Shown here: one piece after another, positions 61,124 to 64,000 of the stretch
How positions within the stretch are numbered: the stretch's first letter is position 1
Layout of the letters: every line of letters starts with the position of its first letter
Origin: an uncultured Eubacterium sp.
GTDB taxonomy: Bacteria > Bacillota > Clostridia > Lachnospirales > Lachnospiraceae
DNA length: 64,000 nucleotides
Assembly (NCBI GenBank): GCA_947178105.1
Contig: CAMWXD010000002.1
Span: 62,001 to 126,000 of the forward strand
Direction: 5' to 3'
The notes under the pieces: model-generated
What the model was told of the DNA's origin: nothing
The model's input: only the letters and a program-made list of their open reading frames with translations
Database searches by the model: none
Program-made: the position numbers and the translations under genes

Positions 61124-62647
61124 TTAGACCTTGGTTTCTATTTTCTTTAGGCCTTTGCGAGGGCCGCGTTCCAATTGAATGTGGTAAGGGTCAGGCATTT
61201 CGTATATACCCCATTTAGTGTACAGAAGTTCCACAACTGTTTCCGTAGTGGCCGGCTTGGGTTGTTGCGTGGTATTTGGAGTAACAGTATTTTCAGAAGG
61301 GGTAAGGGTAACTGTTTCTTTCGCAGTGGTAGTATTTTGAAAGCTTTCACCTTTCATTTTTAGGCTTATACGAAATTGTTCCGCATCCGGGGTATCGGTG
61401 AACTCAACTGTTTTATCAAAGTTTTCTTTAATTACCTTTTTAATTTCATCAAGTGTTACGTGGAAGAATTCACGCCTGTGGTTTACCATGTTTACTTTTT
61501 TATCTTCAAACGCCCTGTGCAGGGCTGCTTCAAGGGCAGGCGCATCATCCGAGAAGATCATGGCGTGCACGTCGAAATTAAATGGCACGGATGCATCCCC
61601 AAGCTCGTCAACGCGGTCCTGGGGCTCCAGCCGCCTTGTCATCCCAATTTTATATATGTCTTTGCCGAAAGAGCCAATATTTGAGATTACATATACATAT
61701 CCGGCTTTCATATTCGCCTGCCTGTAGTCAATATCAGAAAGCGACCGGCCTATATCAGACAAAGTACTTTCCAATTCTTTCTGGCGCAGTAAGAGATCCT
61801 TATCGCCAGGGTGTTGTCGGACCTGTGCCATTAGCTTCTCATATGCTGTCTGATAATGCGTCTGTTCTTTTTCAACCTTGCGGCGGCGTTCTTCCAGTTC
61901 CTTCTGTATCCTTGCCTGCTCACGCTGTTCGGCCCTTGCTGCTTTTAGCTCTTCCTTTTCCTGCTGTTTTTTTAACTGGTATTCAAAAGCAAGGCGCAGT
62001 TCTTTTACTTTTGCGGAAAGATATTGCTGGGTGATGGAGATTGACATTATAACACCTAATTTTGAAATCGTTTCCGCAGATTTATAAATCCTGTTTAGAG
62101 AAGCGTCAAAGTTTGTATAACGGACTTTTGAGATCAATTCATCACATTCAACATTAAATGCCCGGAGCAGAAGCTTCTGTGTGTCGTTTACCATTTTTCG
62201 CCCTTTTGAAGCGCTTCCGTTGACTTGCCATTGTGTGTTTCCTGTGACCGCCTGCTTATTTTTTATCAGTGCTTTCTGTTCAGACCTGATTTCAGCAAGG
62301 GCCTCTTTATAATCGAGTGCATAGGCAAAATCATACTGTGGCTTGTATAGCCCAAATTCCTGTACCAGGATTTCGTCGTCCATAAATACCAGGTATTTCT
62401 TTTTGTCCTGGATGGCATGGCTTAAGCTGGACAATTCAGAATTTTTAGCGTCAATGGCAGATTGTATGTTGGCGAGTTTTTCCTGTTCTGCCGCCTGTAC
62501 ACCCTGTAGCCTAGAAATTTCCTGTTTTATGTGAAAGGCGTCCTGAACTTCGGGTGTCATTAATTCTTTCAGGCTTTCATGTTCCTGCTTTAATTGATCC
62601 AGTTCAGCTTTATACTGGTTTCCCTTAAATGTATCTAAAAAACCCAT
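61124..62647 (-). CDS. DUF4041 protein with GIY-YIG (T5orf172/MUG113) domain
   Basis: A 507-residue phage- or element-associated protein. The N-terminal coiled coil (about 10-80) precedes the DUF4041 domain (YALDYKEALAEIRSEQKALIKNKQAV...NVECDELISKVRYTNFDASLNRIYKSAE), followed by a second long coiled coil (about 215-300). The GIY-YIG-type nuclease-like domain (about 315-405, GYVYVISN, KIGMT, RVDELGDASVPF, EFFHV) comes next, then a variable Thr-rich tail. AGGAGG lies seven bases before the ATG at 62647. Such proteins are common near prophage integrase or repressor genes; their role is not settled. Confidence 0.85.
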   Translation of the reverse strand: MGFLDTFKGNQYKAELDQLKQEHESLKELMTPEVQDAFHIKQEISRLQGVQAAEQEKLANIQSAIDAKNSELSSLSHAIQDKKKYLVFMDDEILVQEFGLYKPQYDFAYALDYKEALAEIRSEQKALIKNKQAVTGNTQWQVNGSASKGRKMVNDTQKLLLRAFNVECDELISKVRYTNFDASLNRIYKSAETISKLGVIMSISITQQYLSAKVKELRLAFEYQLKKQQEKEELKAARAEQREQARIQKELEERRRKVEKEQTHYQTAYEKLMAQVRQHPGDKDLLLRQKELESTLSDIGRSLSDIDYRQANMKAGYVYVISNIGSFGKDIYKIGMTRRLEPQDRVDELGDASVPFNFDVHAMIFSDDAPALEAALHRAFEDKKVNMVNHRREFFHVTLDEIKKVIKENFDKTVEFTDTPDAEQFRISLKMKGESFQNTTTAKETVTLTPSENTVTPNTTQQPKPATTETVVELLYTKWGIYEMPDPYHIQLERGPRKGLKKIETKV

Positions 62648-62796
62648 TATGCTTCCTCCTATTGTATCGTGTTTTGATTTATCCTCTGGCAGATCCAAAT
62701 GAGCTGATTTACTAGATTAGTGGTGATGGGTTTTTCCATGATTCCCTATTTATAATAGATTCTTTGTAACATAACGAAAGGAGTGGCATTTTTTAA

Positions 62797-62988
62797 TCAT
62801 GAGAAAATACCTGGTTTAAAGTTTATGGATTTAGGCAGTTTTCCTTTCTTGTAATTTTCTAATGTGCTTTTTGCTTCTTTTAATGTTAGCCCGGTTAATT
62901 TTCTTAATTCGCGAATCGCTTCTATTTTATTAACACCATGCCGCAGAATAAGCTCATCTAAATCACATTCTATATTATTCAATATCAT
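62797..62988 (-). CDS. small protein with ribosomal L7/L12 C-terminal-like motif
   Basis: A 63-residue protein whose core NKIEAIRELRKLTGLTLKEAKSTLEN resembles the L7/L12 C-terminal domain, the part of the ribosomal stalk that recruits translation factors. The lysine patch of true L7/L12 is only partly kept. The ATG at 62988 has GGAGG eight bases upstream; a GTG at 62997 is in frame. It lies in an AT-rich part of the element. Confidence 0.65.
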   Translation of the reverse strand: MILNNIECDLDELILRHGVNKIEAIRELRKLTGLTLKEAKSTLENYKKGKLPKSINFKPGIFS

Positions 62989-63054
62989 GTATAACACCTC
63001 CGAAATATAATCAGTTATCTTGTCAACAGGGTAAAGTATGATTGTGTTGCTTTG

Positions 63055-63999
63055 TTAAACTGCTATTGTGCTGCCTTCGGTACCACTCGAAGGCTGGGAT
63101 TTTCCCTGGCTGTCAGCGTATTTCTCATCTGCTGCAACAGATGTTTTTTCTTTCTTTTCTATACTTTCAATGCTAAGATCTCTTGACCGATCTAAAATAT
63201 TTTTTTTATAGGCGGGTAGACAATCGCGATAATTCATTATAAGTGCCAGTTCATCATCACTAAGGCTAGATAGTCCAACATCTGTTTTGCCAACAAGATA
63301 GTCCATAGAAACATTAAAAGCATAAGATATTTTTAGAAGCTCCGATAATGTAGGCATTCTGTTCCAACATATGTCTATAAACTCTTGTTTAGTCAGTCCA
63401 AGCTGTTCTTGGACATTATTTTGATCAACCTTATTGTTGTAACATAATTCTTCCAATCTGGATTTAAAATGGTTGTTACCTTCACTGTAAAATACAGGAA
63501 ATATTTTCCCGTCAATTTCAAAAAGCTCATCATGAGAACGAGTTGATACAATATCAACTGCACCAGTAAGATAATCAATGTCATATCCAGTAACATGTGA
63601 CAGTTTTTGAAGAAGCATCAGTGATGGGATATATTTACCCATTTCAATACCCATATACGTTTCTGTGTTAATATTAAGTTTTTTTGCAATATCTTGTTCT
63701 GATAAATTAACTTTGTTTCTATATTTATTTAGAATGTTTCCTAGACGGTTTGATGATGGTGGATAACGCCATTCTAAATTTTGCTCTATATTTGTAGAAC
63801 GTATATCTGTAAGGCATAGTATATAGTCAGTTGTTTCAAAAAAACATTCTGCAAAAGAAATAACTTCTGTTATGTTTGGTTTTTTCATTTCATTTAAGAT
63901 ATTTTCTAGCCTCTGTTTTTGGATTTTTGTAGTAATAGAAACAGATGAAATACCTATATCTAATTCGTCCATTAATTCTAATATTCTTTTAGAAATCAA
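63055..63999 (-). CDS. protein with three XRE-type helix-turn-helix regions (5' end beyond window)
   Basis: The frame is open to the window edge. Three helix-turn-helix-like blocks of the XRE type are spaced along it: about residues 1-60 (degenerate), 85-146 (LGNILNKYRNKVNLSEQDIAKKLNINTETYMGIEMGKYIPSLMLLQKLSHVTGYDIDYLTG) and 178-240 (SRLEELCYNNKVDQNNVQEQLGLTKQEFIDICWNRMPTLSELLKISYAFNVSMDYLVGKTD). A Ser/Glu/Lys tail follows. It is much more AT-rich than the chromosome genes to the left. It probably serves as the element's repressor or regulator. The TTG at 63999 may not be the true start. Confidence 0.75.
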   Translation of the reverse strand: MISKRILELMDELDIGISSVSITTKIQKQRLENILNEMKKPNITEVISFAECFFETTDYILCLTDIRSTNIEQNLEWRYPPSSNRLGNILNKYRNKVNLSEQDIAKKLNINTETYMGIEMGKYIPSLMLLQKLSHVTGYDIDYLTGAVDIVSTRSHDELFEIDGKIFPVFYSEGNNHFKSRLEELCYNNKVDQNNVQEQLGLTKQEFIDICWNRMPTLSELLKISYAFNVSMDYLVGKTDVGLSSLSDDELALIMNYRDCLPAYKKNILDRSRDLSIESIEKKEKTSVAADEKYADSQGKSQPSSGTEGSTIAV

Positions 64000-64000
64000 C

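Overview
The window looks like a chromosome segment of a spore-forming gut Lachnospiraceae-type Clostridium, with a mobile element starting near position 57.9 kb. Four things support this: the conserved order hup-rqcP-yabP-yabQ-divIC-spoIIE-tilS-hpt-ftsH, spoIIID and a CotS-like gene, lipoprotein-based sugar ABC transporters with no ATPase gene nearby, and two copies of the AAA-ATPase/PD-(D/E)XK family common in gut Firmicutes. All taxonomic and functional calls come from reading motifs; no database search was run.

Layout. 1-9.7 kb: the end of murA, a SAM-I riboswitch controlling metK, a histidine kinase/response regulator pair, an RluA-type pseudouridine synthase, an AI-2E-type permease, proS, a CCA-adding enzyme and a CotS-like kinase-fold gene. 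9.8-13.0 kb: a PEGA-domain lipoprotein and a phosphohexomutase. 13.1-21.0 kb: the sporulation and division block. 21.4-26.5 kb: a GH13 amylase-type enzyme, an ECF sigma factor and a membrane-anchored beta-propeller protein. 26.5-38.4 kb: a divergent LacI-controlled locus (solute-binding protein, two permeases, GH31 enzyme) flanked by the two AAA/nuclease paralogues, with a YbhN-like membrane protein. 38.5-49.1 kb: an AraC-controlled Lpl-type locus with two permeases, an Asp-box hydrolase, a large solute-binding lipoprotein, a serine hydrolase, a GH78 rhamnosidase-type enzyme and an aldose epimerase. 49.2-57.9 kb: a TlpA/CXXC/ferredoxin redox operon, NfeD-flotillin, spoIIID, an unrecognised coiled-coil membrane protein, a CmpB-type membrane protein, deoC, a 42-bp tandem repeat and guaA.

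From 57.9 kb to the right edge every gene lies on the minus strand. The set is a tyrosine integrase adjacent to the guaA 3' end, DinD, a small protein, HicA/HicB, a DUF4041/GIY-YIG protein, an L7/L12-like small protein and a protein with three helix-turn-helix regions. This reads as the integrase end of a prophage or integrative element using the guaA 3' end.

The most unusual structure is inside that element. dinD and hicBA each sit between a full core gene end and a diverged, broken copy of the same end: the integrase start for dinD, the DUF4041-protein tail for hicBA. This suggests swappable cargo slots. In the chromosome, two sporulation genes (cotS-like and spoIIID) have a predicted sigma-E promoter whose -10 box overlaps the 5' arm of a hairpin, so only read-through RNA would carry the hairpin. 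spoIIE has a Spo0A-type promoter with a 21-bp spacer and a 0A box over the -35. No tRNA, rRNA, CRISPR array or complete insertion sequence was seen.
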